Numbered from the stretch's first letter, positions 1 through 10,983 are shown. The stretch: 64,000 nt of DNA from Peromyscus leucopus (GCF_004664715.2 NC_051083.1:95794161-95858160); one strand, 5' to 3'. Numbers and translations are program-made. The notes: a model not told the origin generated them from the letters alone.

Positions 1-110
1 GGCAAAGGGATAGGAGGACCATTGGGGTGGAGAATTAACCAAAACTGAGGATGCATAAAAATGCCATAAGGAAACTTGTGGCTTTGCATGCCAATTAAAA
101 GTAAATTATA
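1..110. other. unassigned unique sequence
   Basis: No repeat, open frame or RNA gene is recognisable here. Confidence 0.5.
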
Positions 111-112
111 CG

Positions 113-276
113 TCAGATGTGGTGGCACACACCCTTAATCCTAGCGCTCAGGAAGCAGAGGCAGAGGCAGAGGCAGGCAGATGATCTCTATGAGTTTGAG
201 GTCAGCCTGGTCTATGTAGTGAGTTCCTGGACAGCCAGGGTTATGTAGAGAGACCCTGTCTCAGAATAAATAAGGA
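113..276 (+). mobile_element. B1 SINE
   Basis: 7SL-derived SINE in sense orientation. It has the Pol III-type start ending in a ggtggcacac motif, a triplicated gcagag stretch, a gagtttgaggtcagcctgg core and the terminal gagaccctgtctcag followed by an A-rich tail. The middle ends in ggacagccagggtta, the general murid form rather than the ggcgcaaagc form of the youngest copies in this window, so it is an older insertion. Confidence 0.85.
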
Positions 277-364
277 AAATAATTATTTAAAAAGTGAGTA
301 AGAGTGGTCCATACTCAGAGAAGGTGTCCATAACACATGTCAGGGATCATTGTGAGCCGTGTGT

Positions 365-450
365 ATAGAATGCCTGCCATACTTGCTATGGGCAGGGACC
401 CTATTCGAGATGCCAGAGACACTGCAATGAACAAAACAGACAGACAGGTT
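365..450 (-). mobile_element. L2 LINE fragment
   Basis: The stretch containing cttgctatgggcagggaccc and caatgaacaaaacagacag resembles the antisense of the L2 3' end (the gaacaagacagacaagg block). Strongly diverged and short, so the family call is tentative. Confidence 0.45.
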
Positions 451-671
451 TTTTTTTCCTTCCTTGGCATAGCCACATTCAAGGTGCATAAAACAAACAA
501 GCAAACACAAGATCACTTAACAACATGTACTTCAGCAGTAAACCATGGTAGTATTTAAGAAGGTGGTTGGAAGGATTGGATGCAGGGGCATTGTTTTTAG
601 ATAAGCAAGTTAAGGAATGCTTCTGTAGAGATACTTAAGCAATGGGGGAAAATTAAGGGGCAGCTATTGAA

Positions 672-796
672 GAAAAACATTGACACTTGGAAGGCAGAAG
701 CAAATAGATCCATGAGTTTGAGGCTAGCCTGGTTTACGAAGTGAATTCCAGATAGGAGTACACACAGAAACCCTGTCTCAGGGGGAAAAAGAAACA
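672..796 (+). mobile_element. B1 SINE, 5'-truncated
   Basis: Contains the cacttggaaggcagaagc, gagtttgaggctagcctgg and gaaaccctgtctcag blocks of B1 in order. The first 35-40 bases of the family are missing or too diverged to recognise. Confidence 0.75.
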
Positions 797-1026
797 ACTG
801 AAAACAAATTTCCTGGTGGAGGGGATTAATTTTGTGAGTTCAGAGACTCAAAAGTTGCCAATGTGGCCAGAAAAGGGAAACAGAACCCCCAAACCATAGA
901 AAAGCAACTAAACCTACATGCAACCCAGTTCATGCAGTGTGATATCTAATATAGATACCAGAGAGTATGGAATTGCAGCCCAAGAATGTCAGGAAACTAT
1001 TAATGGGTTTGAAAACAATGGGGGTA
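797..1026. other. unassigned sequence
   Basis: Nothing recognisable between two B1 copies. Confidence 0.4.
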
Positions 1027-1035
1027 ACAATTGAT

Positions 1036-1186
1036 TTTTTTTTTGAGACAGGGTTTCTCCATATAGTTTTGGTGCCTGTCCTGGATCTCACTCTGTAGAC
1101 CAGGCTAGCCTTGTACTCACAGAGTTCTGTCTGCCTCTGCCTCCCGAGTGCTGGGATTAAAGGCGTATGCCACTACTGCCCGGCTC
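1036..1186 (-). mobile_element. B1 SINE with target duplication
   Basis: Antisense B1: T-run, gagacagggtttctcc, cctgtcctggatctcac, tgctgggattaaaggcg and the terminal gcccggc. It is flanked by acaattgat at 1027-1035 and 1187-1195, the expected target-site duplication of L1-mediated insertion. Confidence 0.92.
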
Positions 1187-1224
1187 ACAATTGATGTTTT
1201 TAAAAATACCTTCAGCAACAGGGC

Positions 1225-1802
1225 TTTACCATCATGTTGTAGAGAGTAACAAACAGCCAGGGCAGTAGCCTATAATGTTTTGAGGATGGCATCTATGGGG
1301 CCCCATATGCCAAAGACTCAAGATAGAACCCCTTCCTGGCACTGGAGGGTCTATTTGGTAGCATAAAATGTCTAGTTGGGGCATTATCTCCCCATTATAT
1401 GCTAACTCCATTTAAATTCCTTTCATAGTGTATACACCTGCTGGAAAAGGTAAAAGTATTCTCCAGTGAAATGTTACTGGGTATATCAACCACACTCCAA
1501 GCCAGGCTTCATTCCCAGGTGCAGGTGACCAACGCAAAATGACTCCAGGGGCCTTTTGCTTTGTTTTGTTTTGGCGGTGTGTGTTGAAGGGGTTCATTTT
1601 GTTTTATTTTATTTATTTTTTTGTCTTGTTGGGGTTTTTGTTCAGTTCCTTTCACTTTTATGTTTTGTTTTGGAAGAAATACATATAGAGAGAACATAAC
1701 ATTGAGTTGGGTGAGTAGGGGAGGTAGGGAGGATCTGGAAGGAATTGAGGGAGGAAAAAACACAATCAAGCTATATTATATGAAAACATTTTAATAAAAA
1801 AT
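1225..1802 (+). mobile_element. LINE-1 3' end (3' UTR), 5'-truncated
   Basis: Sense-orientation rodent L1 3' UTR. Recognisable blocks are gtctagttggggcattatct, cctttcatagtgtatacacc, cactccaagccaggcttc, a long G/T-rich tract with repeated gttttgttttg, then gagttgggtgagtaggggag and ggatctggaaggaattgag, ending with an attttaataaaaaat tail. No ORF2 sequence is retained. The boundary on the left is approximate. Confidence 0.85.
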
Positions 1803-1807
1803 ATCAC

Positions 1808-1945
1808 TTTGCAGCAGGACACATGCCAGTAATCCCAGGATTCTGTTGAGCAAAGCAGGAGGTCCCTGTGCTTGAGGTCAGCATGGGCTACATAATGGCA
1901 TTCAGGCCAGCCTGGGTGGTATGGAGCCCATCGAAAAAGGTAAAC
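1808..1945 (+). mobile_element. B1/B4-like SINE, diverged
   Basis: The blocks ggacacatgccagtaatccc, cttgaggtcagcatgggctac and caggccagcctgggtgg follow the B1/B4 order in sense orientation. Heavily diverged. Confidence 0.6.
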
Positions 1946-1967
1946 AAATATCTATGTATACATGAAT

Positions 1968-2182
1968 GGGCTTGGGATGCTAATCAGTTGGCAGAGTGCT
2001 TGTCTAGCATGCATAAAAGCTTGGTTTAGTTCCTCAGACCACATAATGTGGGCATGGTGGTACATGCCTATAATCCTGGAACTCAGGAGGTGGAGACAAG
2101 AGAATCAGGAAGTTCAAGGTCATCCCTGGCTATAGAGCAAGTTTAAGATGAGTCTGAGCTTCATGAGACCCTATCTCAACAA

Positions 2183-2188
<6 letters not shown>
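1968..2188 (+). mobile_element. B4A-type composite SINE (ID head plus B1 body)
   Basis: Begins with a tRNA-Ala/ID-like head (gcttgggatgctaatcag, gagtgcttgtctagcatgc) and continues into a B1-like body (ggtggtacatgcctataatc, gttcaaggtcatccctggc, gagaccctatctcaac). This head-body order defines the B4 fusion family. It ends in the adjacent CA microsatellite. Confidence 0.8.

Positions 2189-2234
<46 letters not shown>
2186..2234. repeat. (AC)n microsatellite
   Basis: About 24 uninterrupted CA units growing out of the tail of the preceding SINE. Confidence 0.97.
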
Positions 2235-2236
<2 letters not shown>

Positions 2237-2931
2237 TGTTTGTTTCTTGTGGGGAGAATGTAAACAGGAATTCCAAATGCTAAATGGAGCTGCTGAAAGG
2301 TGGGAGAGTGTGGGGTGCAACAGGAAGACAGAGAGGCAAGCTCCTGCTTAGTCACTGAATGACACCTTAGTGACAGACCATAATGCCCAAGGGGAGAAGG
2401 AGTTTCAAAGGAGGAGAGGTTTCAGTGTGACCGGAAAAGGAAGAAGCACTAAGGAACAAGGCCACTTAGCCCACCTCCAGAGTAGGTTGGGGTGGGGGCA
2501 GGGGGTGGGGGGTGGGGGTGGGAGTGGGGGCGATGCATCAGTTCCCACAAACAGCTTTGCTCAAGGAGGCAGCTGTCAGTGAGTGAAGACCTGTCAGCAA
2601 GGAGATCAATGCCCAAACCGGATGGTGGGAAGCCCTTTTGTTATCAGGCATCAGCAGCCCATAGCAAAGATCATTCAGAAGCCTTCTCTGATTTAGAGTA
2701 CTCTCATGTAATTTGAGATAGAAAGAGACACTATAAATTCTGAGGTGAGTGCTGGCAAGATAAGCTGCCGTTCTAAATTAATTTAGGCTCTAGGCTTCCG
2801 CCTTTGAAATTCTAATTGGGTTATAAGCCAGCCACCCTTCACAAATCCTTAACTGCTTTTCATCCTTCAACCTACTGTTTCCCTCTAAATGACTCAGCTA
2901 GGGCAGTTTGCCTAGGAAAATGGTGGCTTTT
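2235..2931. other. unassigned sequence with one G-rich tract
   Basis: No repeat or gene is recognisable apart from the G-run cluster annotated separately. Short open frames here look like chance. Confidence 0.4.
2487..2531 (+). repeat. G-rich tract with quadruplex potential
   Basis: Eight or so runs of three or more G separated by one or two bases. This satisfies the usual intramolecular G-quadruplex pattern on the plus strand. No nearby promoter was identified. Confidence 0.7.
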
Positions 2932-2932
2932 G

Positions 2933-2961
<29 letters not shown>
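2932..2961. repeat. poly(T) tract
   Basis: A run of about 29 T with no convincing SINE body attached on either side. Confidence 0.9.
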
Positions 2962-2965
<4 letters not shown>

Positions 2966-3069
2966 ACTCCAGCAGTGGCCAGAGAAACAGAAGGCCAAAA
3001 TGGACTGACTTCAGACCATGCCAAGCCATGCCAAGTGAGAAATATTTACTGCTGCAGTTATAAAGAAGT

Positions 3070-3186
3070 CTTGTGCATATAATGCCAGCACTTGGGAAGT
3101 TGAGGTAGGAGAATTGCTTTGAGTTTGAGGCCAGCCTGGGCTACAGAATGAAGCCCTGTCTCAAAACTTTAAAAAAAAAAAAAAAA
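3070..3186 (+). mobile_element. B1-like SINE fragment with A tail
   Basis: Sense blocks atgccagcacttgggaag, gtttgaggccagcctgggc and gccctgtctcaaaac, ending with a 16-base A tail (3171-3186). The 5' part of the family is missing. Confidence 0.8.
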
Positions 3187-4690
3187 GTGTCTTATGGGAT
3201 GCTTTCTATGTGTTTTTGTTTTCCCGTGGGGCCCAGTGGCTCCTTGTGGAATTGGTAGATGAACCATCTTGGACAGCAAAGCAGACCCATCATCAAAGGT
3301 GGTTACCTCCAAGTATGCTTTTGTTGTCCTTTCGGCATTTGGGGGTACAGATAAAGCAGGCACAGCTCCCCATTGTCTCCCTCAGCAGCTTGAGGCGTTC
3401 CACAATTGTAGAGACTTCAGCTCAGACCAAACCAGGACTCTCAGCTTCCACACTGAAAATAATTTCAGGAGTAGCCAGTTTACAAAGCAGAGTTGGAGAT
3501 TTTATTAAAGATATTTTAATGTAGGCTTAAGTATGAAGATTAGGAGAAAGAGGGATGGGTGGTCAGAAGAAGCAACATCTGAGAACATGGGAGTGGACTT
3601 CTCAAAGCTGCGTCTCAGAAAGTCGGACAAACTCAACATTGGGTACAGGCTCTTCAAAGGCGAGACATAGATCATTGTTACAAACAGTCATATATAGGGT
3701 TCTGGTGGGATTTGAAGTTATTCAATTATCATTAGGTGTTTGGGCTTGCGGCCTGACAGGATTACAATTACTAAAGTAAGAGCCTAGCCCAAAGGGCTGT
3801 AGGAAGGTGGGATGCCATGGCTTTACTATAAACAAAGTTTTGTTTGAGATTCTCAGGCAACGCATGGAGAGGAATGAGGCTCTCTCTACCCAAGCTCCTA
3901 TACATCCAGTACTGTTTTAACATCAAATGTCTACATATCAAAGGAATATTAAGTCTTATGCAGGCAGCCTTTGCAGCAAATGTTGTTAATTGTGCTGGAA
4001 TCCTTGCCTCTCAGCTGCCAAGAGCCTTTCTCAGAGCCTGGGATAACGGGCTCTGTCCCTTCGCAGGTCCCCATAATTCCTGTTTTGCTTTCCTGCCTCA
4101 GTTCCATGAATCAAACCACAGCATGCATGTCTTGCCAAAAGGATCCAGCGGCGGCTCTTGAGTGGGGCCTCCAGTCATCTGTGTGCCCACAGCAACCTGT
4201 TCACGCCCAGCCCCCTCTCTCTGCCGTACCTGCTCGCAGAAGGGCTGGCCTGCCAGCTCTTCAGAGATTCCTTGCTGGGAGCAAAGCTGCATGACAGAGA
4301 GCACCTGGACTGCAGAGTCAGGCAGCTCCCCAGAGGGTAGCCCTGCCTAAGCTTGGAGGGGATTGGAGACTGGGACTGGAGGAGGCAGCCGAGAAAACGG
4401 TGTCTTTCTCCCCAATGCTCTGGAGCCTGCTGCAAGCTAGGCAGGCTGCCATGGCCAGATGGCCTATTATTCACCAGACTTCGGTTCACCTGAGCCTCTT
4501 TCCCCTGCTGAGCTGCAGCAGGCTGGCCACCGTCAATGTTTAAGCCTATGTTTAGATTTTGGGAGGGTTCAGAAAGGCTGTCTGCAGAAAGACAATCCAA
4601 TGCATAGCTTTCTGGCTGGATTATTGAATATGCTCATCTCCTGGGTCCACCTGACCTACCAGCATGATCCCTGTCTGATCCGGGATGAAA
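3187..4690. other. 1.5 kb without recognisable SINEs; possible LTR-element remnant
   Basis: No gene is recognised. The longest open frames (104 and 107 codons, plus strand) overlap one another in different frames and match nothing I know. The density of ordinary SINEs is zero, unusual for this window, and the composition resembles retroviral leader or LTR sequence more than unique DNA. An LTR-like promoter module follows immediately. This is inference only. Confidence 0.3.
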
Positions 4691-4698
4691 CACAGCAG

Positions 4699-5290
4699 TG
4701 TCTTAGTGGTAGGAGTTAGGGACAAGGTAGCCCTATTCCATAGGCAGGTAGTCAGGGTTACAGGCCCCAGGAAAACAAAAATGTCTGCATGTCCCGGCAG
4801 GACATGCAGCTCTGAGAGCACCAAGGTTTCATCAGAAACCCTGACCAATCAAGGGAGCTTGGCAACTGAAATCCAAAAAGTCTGGCTCATCAAAACAGCA
4901 GCTAACCAAAAGCCCTTGCCTTTTACATTCCAGCTCTTCCTTTTTCCTACCTGTGGGCTTCCCAGGGGCGGCATGCTTTCACCGGGCCCATCAGCCAATC
5001 AGATCTCCCTGCCACATTCAAATTCACCAAGCAGATTTATACCAGCTCAGGGCTTCATTTACATGTGGGAGGAACCAAAATGGCCTGTTGCCAGGATGTC
5101 AAAGAACCTCTGATCCAGAATGCTACTTGGCAACTCATTTTCAAGTCCCCTTTCTCCTACAGAGTGCTGTTTCTTCTCCGTAAATTTTGTTTGCTAGCTC
5201 TTCCTATGCTCTCTTTCCTTGTCTTCTTCGTGAGCTAACAAAACGGGCTCTGACACAAGGAACAGACATTAGCCTCAACTCTTACAGCTG
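4699..5290 (+). mobile_element. possible LTR (promoter-like module)
   Basis: Contains two CCAAT motifs (gaccaatcaa near 4843 and gccaatcaga near 4992), then a TATA-like gatttatacc near 5035, in the spacing expected of an LTR U3 region. Clear TG/CA ends and a target duplication were not found, so this could equally be unrelated promoter-like sequence. Confidence 0.3.
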
Positions 5291-5299
5291 TGTGGGACA

Positions 5300-5445
5300 C
5301 ACTGTAGTAGTTACTTGTCTCTTCTACAACAAAAAATACCTGACACAACAGTTTAAGGGAGGAACACTTTCTTTGGGCTTCGAATGTGAAGGTACTGTCC
5401 ACCCTGATGGAAAAGTCATGGCTCAACGAGGACTCCAGTGCAAAC
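5300..5445 (+). mobile_element. hAT-like rodent element (URR1-type) fragment
   Basis: The stretch gtagttacttgtctcttcta followed by an A-rich caaaaaatacctgacac block and a gggaggaacactttctttgg block follows the layout of the common rodent element whose other copies here start tagttacttttctgttgctg. Diverged; family name not certain. Confidence 0.5.
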
Positions 5446-5613
5446 TGTAGGATCTCCTCAATTCACACAGGAAAGACATCTTTAGCAGATTCTTCACATA
5501 GCGTTAGTACCTCCCAGACATTACTGTGTGTTTCAGAAGCACCTGGTGAGTTTAGATAAATAGAAGCTCCATGGATTCTGGTTTGGTCCATTGGAGCAAA
5601 GCCTAGGATGCTG

Positions 5614-5962
5614 CACAGTTTTGTCAACTTGATACAAGCTAAAGTAATCAGAGAGGACCGCAATTTAAAAAACACACCTCCATAAGATCAGGCTGTAGGC
5701 AAACCTGTAGGCCATTTTCTTAATTAGTGACTGATATTTGGGTAGGTAGCCCATTGTGGGTGGTGCCATCCCTGGCTGGTGGTCCTGGGTTCTGTAAAGA
5801 AGCAGACTGAGCAAGCCATGAGAAGCAAGTAAGCAACCCTCCTCCATGGTTTCTGCATCAGCTCCTGCCTCCAAGTTCTTGCCCTCCTTAAGTCCTGACT
5901 TCTCCAAGTTGCATTGGTCATGGAGTTTCATTACAGCAATAGTAACCCTAACTAAAACACCT
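5614..5962 (-). mobile_element. hAT-like rodent DNA element, reverse copy
   Basis: Starts with tgtcaacttgatacaagc and runs through ctccataagatcaggctg, cccattgtgggtggtgcc, a SINE-free middle and ends with agtaaccctaactaaaac. The same sequence family recurs at 35429 and 44172 in this orientation and, reverse-complemented, at 23971. Non-coding, typical of a non-autonomous element. Confidence 0.75.
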
Positions 5963-5999
5963 AGTGACTGGGATTTCTAACACAGTCATTCAAATGTGT

Positions 6000-6344
6000 T
6001 GTGAGGTATTTGATTGCACTGTATAAAGACATGTCACTGTGATTAATAAAAAAGCTAAATGGCCAATAGCTAGGCAGGAGGTATAGATGGGACTTCTGGA
6101 CAGAGAGAGCTCTGGGAAGAAGAAAAGAGGAGTCGCTAGTCAGTTATAAAGGAAGCAGAACATGCAGGAGGAGAGGAAAAGCCACAAGTCATGTGACAGC
6201 ACGTAGATGAATAGAAATGGGTTCATTTAAGTTATAAGAGCTAGTCAGAAACAAGCCTAAGCTAAGGCCGAGCTTCAATAATTAATAAGAAGTCTCTGTG
6301 TCATTATTTGGGAGCGGGTGGTACAGAGAAAGACTTGCTACACA
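6000..6344 (+). mobile_element. solo LTR, family A
   Basis: Begins tgtgaggtatttgattgcac and ends cttgctacaca. It contains gattaataaaaaagctaaat, a CCAAT motif (tggccaatagc) and an AAT-rich 3' part (aattaataagaagtctctg). The copy at 7649 shares the same central blocks. No matching target duplication was found, so the exact ends are uncertain. Confidence 0.7.
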
Positions 6345-6920
6345 GATCTTCCTCAGTTCATGACTAATTCAGGAAGTAGTCCCCAAGTGGGTTCATGGAT
6401 GGTCTCAGGAACTTAACAGACTTCTGACATTCTCTGCAAATTGTATTGGTATTTGTTTCTTGGTAGACACTCACAATAGAGAGAGGCTCTTCTCTAATAG
6501 AGTAGCCAGACTACACTGTGTGTTCCGTGAGAAGAAAGAACAGACATTGATCAGCCAAAGGCCAGTGGGTCTCCAGGGGGAAAGCTGCCTATAAGAGGTG
6601 AAGCTGTTACCAACCTGAAAGAATGTTCCTGCCCAGAAAGCAAGAGCTGAGATCTTAACGACCAAATGACAGTTTCCCCTCAGCACACTCCACTATGAAA
6701 AAGAATCCAGTCAAACCGTCTTTATTAGCTGCCTATTTATGTGGAAGTCAGGGCTTTATAAAGCCACTTTCCTTTTCAAAGGTACTTCTCCTCAAGCTAA
6801 GATGTATTTTGCTTGTAGTTTGAGAGAAGAAAGGAAGGAGGGAATAGAAGTGTTTTAATCTACATATAGAAAACAGTAAAGACGACTATATGTGTGATAG
6901 TCCCTCCTTCCCTCTCTCTC
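6345..6920. other. unassigned sequence
   Basis: No repeat, RNA gene or coding sequence is recognisable. Confidence 0.4.
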
Positions 6921-6921
6921 A

Positions 6922-6925
6922 AACA

Positions 6926-6989
<64 letters not shown>
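6922..6989. repeat. compound (CA)n(GA)n microsatellite
   Basis: About 11 CA units followed directly by about 23 GA units. Confidence 0.97.
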
Positions 6990-6992
<3 letters not shown>

Positions 6993-7345
6993 GATGTTAA
7001 AATGACTGACGACACAGATCATTTGAAAGTTCTGTGAACAAGTATCACTTTCCTCACCAATCACTGTATGTTTACAGCTCCATTCTGGAACTTTTCATCT
7101 TTCAAATGTTCCTGTCAGAATTCAAATATGCTCTGGGCTAGGAATGTGAACTCACTGGTGCATACCTTACTTGGTATGTGTGATGCCCTGGCTTTGAGCC
7201 CAAGCACTTTAAAAACAAAAGATTTTTTAAAAAATGGACTTTTAACATGGACCCACAAATATCCCTAAATTGTGAGAATTGTTTTAGTATGTCTTCAGAT
7301 TATCTGAACAAGTTTAAATGCATGCCTATGCTTCTGTCTGTTTGC
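6990..7345. other. unassigned sequence
   Basis: Nothing recognisable apart from short A-rich tracts. Confidence 0.35.
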
Positions 7346-7432
7346 AAAGTCTGGTTCCTTCAGTCCAGGGAATCTGCATTTTAAACAAGACCCCCCCCCA
7401 GAGGTTATCCTTAGACTACACTTTAAGACACC
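7346..7432 (+). mobile_element. MER5-like (hAT-Charlie) fragment
   Basis: The blocks gggaatctgcattttaaaca and agaggttatccttagactac resemble the 3' half of MER5A. A run of nine C interrupts it. Confidence 0.45.
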
Positions 7433-7648
7433 ATACTCCTAGTATTAGGGACAACTCACTATCTGAATGTATGCTTAGCATATGTGAAATCTGAGTTTCA
7501 ATCCCTGAGGTGCACAGCATATATACACACACCCCAAATCATGAAACTCCCACAAAACCCTGTGACTCTTTAGGTAGGTTATGAATTCCTTAAAGGTAGA
7601 GACAAAGTTATAGGTATGTTACATATGAATCTATTTCCAGGCATTGGG

Positions 7649-8105
7649 TGTTGCAGAATATTACTTTAACTATGTAAAGATGGATTGCATTTGTTTATGC
7701 TGCATTTGTTTAATTACGTAAAAATGTGGTGCTATTACCTTGTCTGACTAAGGCATCTGATTGGTCTAATAAAAAGCTGAAAAGCCAATAGCTAGACAGT
7801 GGAGAGATGGGTGGGGCTGGCAGGCAGAGAGAATAAGGAGGATGAAGAATTTAGGCTCCGGAGAATGAAAGGGAGAGAGAGAACAAGGGATAAAGAGAGG
7901 GAGATGCCGGGGCCAGCCAGCTAGGCATCCTCCAGCCATCCAGAGTAGGACATACAGAATGAAAGAAAGGTGAAAAAAAACAAAACCAACTCTGAGGCAA
8001 AACATAGATGAAGAGAAACAGGTTAAATTAAGTTAAAAAGCTAGTGGGACAAACATAAAATAAGGCCGAGCATTCATAACTAATAATAAGTCTGAAACTT
8101 CCCCA
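7649..8105 (+). mobile_element. LTR, family A
   Basis: Starts tgttgcagaatattacttta and contains a near-duplicated attgcatttgtttatgctgc block, the promoter-type ggtctaataaaaagctgaaa and aagccaatagc motifs, a purine-rich centre and a 3' part (ggccgagcattcataactaa) shared with the 6000-6344 copy. It looks like a solo LTR of an LTR retrotransposon. The right end is uncertain. Confidence 0.7.
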
Positions 8106-8253
8106 AGATACAGAGACAGGAAAGAATCCTCAGTGCCCATCTTTGTATGTGCCAGCTGAGAAATGAGAGAACTTACTAAGTGTACCATGGCTGAACCGTA
8201 AGACTTTTAAGCTAGAGAAAAATATTTGCAACTTATACCACATAAAGCTAATG

Positions 8254-8466
8254 TCTTGGGTTGGGATGTAGCTCAGGGTTAGAGCGCTTGCATAGCATAC
8301 CCAAAGCACAACATTCAATCCCCAGTACTGCATGCAAACTGAACACGGCACCACACATCTGTAATTCCATCACTCACTAGGTCAGGAGGGTCAGAAGTTC
8401 ACTATCATCCTGGGCTACATAGTGAATTCAAGGCCAATTTGACACCATTAGTTACCATCTCAAAAG
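8254..8466 (+). mobile_element. B4A-type composite SINE
   Basis: ID-like head (ggttgggatgtagctcaggg, tcaatccccagtactg) followed by a B1-like body (gttcactatcatcctgggc, ctacatagtgaattcaag) and a caccatctcaaaa-type end. Confidence 0.8.
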
Positions 8467-8586
8467 ACCCACAAGAACAACAAAGAATTTTAAAGAGCTA
8501 CTAAAAAATAATAGGGGGTGGGGAATAGACCAAACACCACGGCAAGAAAAAATAATGGGGGGTGGGATTGAAAAAACAGGTCTCAG

Positions 8587-8740
8587 GCCGAGCGGTGGTG
8601 GCGCACGCCTTTAATCCCAGCACTCAGGAGGCAGAGGCAGGTGGATCTCTGTGAGTTCAAGGCCAGCCTGGACTACCAAGTGAGTTCCAGGAAAGGCGCA
8701 AAGCTACACAGAGAAACCCTGCCTCGAAAAAAAAAAAAAT
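8587..8740 (+). mobile_element. B1 SINE, young cricetid type
   Basis: Full-length B1 from gccgagcggtggtggcgc to a 13-base A tail. It carries the diagnostic ggaaaggcgcaaagctacac segment. Target duplication aggtctcag lies at 8578-8586 and 8741-8749. Confidence 0.95.
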
Positions 8741-8749
8741 AGGTCTCAG

Positions 8750-8944
8750 AAAAGAAAATGTAAATGAATCTTAAATGTATGAAAAGATGGTTAATTTTGC
8801 TCATTATGAGAAAAGTTAAAAACATTATCAAATGAAATATTGATATCTCTTTTCTTTTTCTTTTTCTCCCATCCTTTCTTTTGACACAAGGCCTTGTACT
8901 CACTCACTGAGCTATAGTCACAGTCTCTACAATCTCACTTTTCA
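8750..8944. other. unassigned A/T-rich sequence with a weak ID-like end
   Basis: Mostly A/T-rich. The last 50 bases (caaggccttgtactcac, cactgagctatagtcac) resemble an antisense ID head but are too short to be sure. Confidence 0.35.
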
Positions 8945-9061
8945 TGCATCTAATTGAAGAATTTGGTAACATATTCTGACATTAGGTTTCTTGGCAATGC
9001 GGATACATATAAACACACAGAATTAGACATTACATTATCCAGAAGGAAAGCTTATTTTTTT

Positions 9062-9222
9062 TTAAAGACTTATTTATATGAATGCTCTTTCATTCAGTAT
9101 GTATACCTGAATGCCAGTAGAGGGAATCAGATCCCATTATAGGTAGTTGTGAGCCACCATGTGGTTGCTGAGAATTGAATGAGCAGCCAGTGCTCTTAAC
9201 CACTGAGCCATGCCATCAACCT
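9062..9222 (-). mobile_element. B2/B3 SINE
   Basis: Antisense tRNA-derived SINE: aaagacttatttatatgaat, agggaatcagatcccatta, gagccaccatgtggttgctg and cttaaccactgagccat (the A-box complement). It is flanked by gaaagctta at 9047 and 9223, a good target duplication. Confidence 0.9.
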
Positions 9223-9237
9223 GGAAAGCTTATTTTT

Positions 9238-9764
9238 TATTCATACTCTGGGATCTTTTGCACCATTTGTATGTGTTACCCATTGGAAATAAGTAAAATG
9301 CTTCAAAACGTAAATGAAAGTAAGCAAGCAGGCTCTGGTTGGATGTGAAGTGTGAGTTAGTACAATGCTAACTAGAAAACAAAGTCTCATCTCAACAACG
9401 TGGTCCTCTATGGGAAAGGCTAGACCATATTGATGTCACTGAAGTACAGCTTCTGGCTTACAACCAGACACACTGGTTACTCCAAGTCATTTGACGGGTA
9501 TATCATCTTCTTCAATGGGATTGCTAGCCCTTAGTCCACAGGCAGTGAGACCTTTAAGGAAGCAGTTCCTCACCATCCTCTCCACACACTATTACCTAGT
9601 TCTTGTTCCGGGGCCAAGTTCACAAGGCAACTCCAAAGAAACATTCCAAGTCCCTGGATTGAACCCCTATGGGTTACAGCTCATTTCATTTCTCTTTGCT
9701 CCTACAGCATTCTCCCTAAAGTGTTCTCGCAGCATTTGCTCCTATCTATGGAACTGTTTCGCTT
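9238..9764. other. unassigned unique sequence
   Basis: No repeat recognised. A 132-codon open frame on the plus strand runs from here into the adjacent antisense SINE; its second half is SINE-derived and I do not regard it as a gene. Confidence 0.4.
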
Positions 9765-9926
9765 TTGTTTGTTTGTTTGTTTTTATATTTTGTATGTGTG
9801 CCTATCCGTGTGTGTACCACTTGCATGCAGTGCCCATGGAGGTCAGAAGAAAGCATCAGCTCTGGAGCTGGAGTTACAGGTGGTTGTAAACTGACTTACA
9901 ATCTGCTGAGCTATCTTTCCAGCCCA
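9765..9926 (-). mobile_element. B3-type SINE
   Basis: Antisense blocks gtgcccatggaggtcagaag, gagctggagttacaggtgg and tgagctatctttccagccc. Confidence 0.85.
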
Positions 9927-10972
9927 GGGGTTAGGCATTAATTTGCATCTCATCCACTCCCACTAGATAAAAGAAAACATTTTGCTAGGGCACTCCTTCA
10001 TTCATCTGTGCTGGGCCGTACCAGTACCCATGCAACACCCAGCAGGTGGGAGCTGCCCGATGAATATGGATGATAAACAACACAGGCGATACTGCTAGCA
10101 GCACAGGGCAGGAATGTGTTCTAGATTCCACCACAAATAACTTCATTGGGCAACCTTCCTGGTGAATTACTTCATTCCCTCAGATGTTGGAAGGAATGTC
10201 CCTAAGCAGCCAGCCCTTAGCCGACTCAGCACATGCCCCACATTTCTTCGCTGTCCTTTTTGGATCCCTCAGGCCTACATGAGAGCTGATACTCTCGTGC
10301 ATACCTTCCTTCCTTGCCAACCCATAGCAGGCCTCAGTGATCATGCATACACATTTCTCCACTGAGCCAAACGCACTTTCAAAACTCTCTTAAGACAGCA
10401 GCGAACTCCCATTCAGCTAGGATTGGTACACCAAGTGAAACTTGTTTGTGATCCTAGACAGAGAGAGGATTCCTACCCCTTGGGGAGGAACAGACTCCTA
10501 GCATGTTACAGAAAGTCTCTTGGGGACCATGGGATTCTAGATGTGTTACACATGTGATTGTGCCACTTAGGAACACTGGACACTGATGGGCAAGTCTACT
10601 GGCCTTACTAGAGTTCAGCTCTAATGAACGATGGTGAGCAAGCTTGCTCTACTGCTAAGAGAGGCAGACTGACTTCAGTAAACAGAAACTCAACCTGGCA
10701 GAAGCCGTAAAGTCACCAGGCACCACTCCATCTTTATTTCTCCCACTTTCCTAACCTAACAAAACTGCCTTTGACTTTGAGGAAGTAGAAGAAAAAGGGA
10801 ATCAGGCTTCTACTCAGATTCATGTTTCAAACCAGGACCACTAGAGCATGCCGTAAAATCAGGCCACTCGGGTGGGTGGTCTCAAACTATGACAGATGTT
10901 TCCTCTTCCTTTTAACTCCCTTCCTTCTACTGACAAACACAGAGACAGGCATGTAAACAGATATACATATGC
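9927..10972. other. 1 kb of unique sequence
   Basis: No mobile element, RNA gene or convincing coding frame is visible. It is one of the longest repeat-free stretches in the window, so it is a reasonable place to look for conserved non-coding DNA by cross-species alignment. Confidence 0.4.
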
Positions 10973-10983
10973 ACGCACGCACG

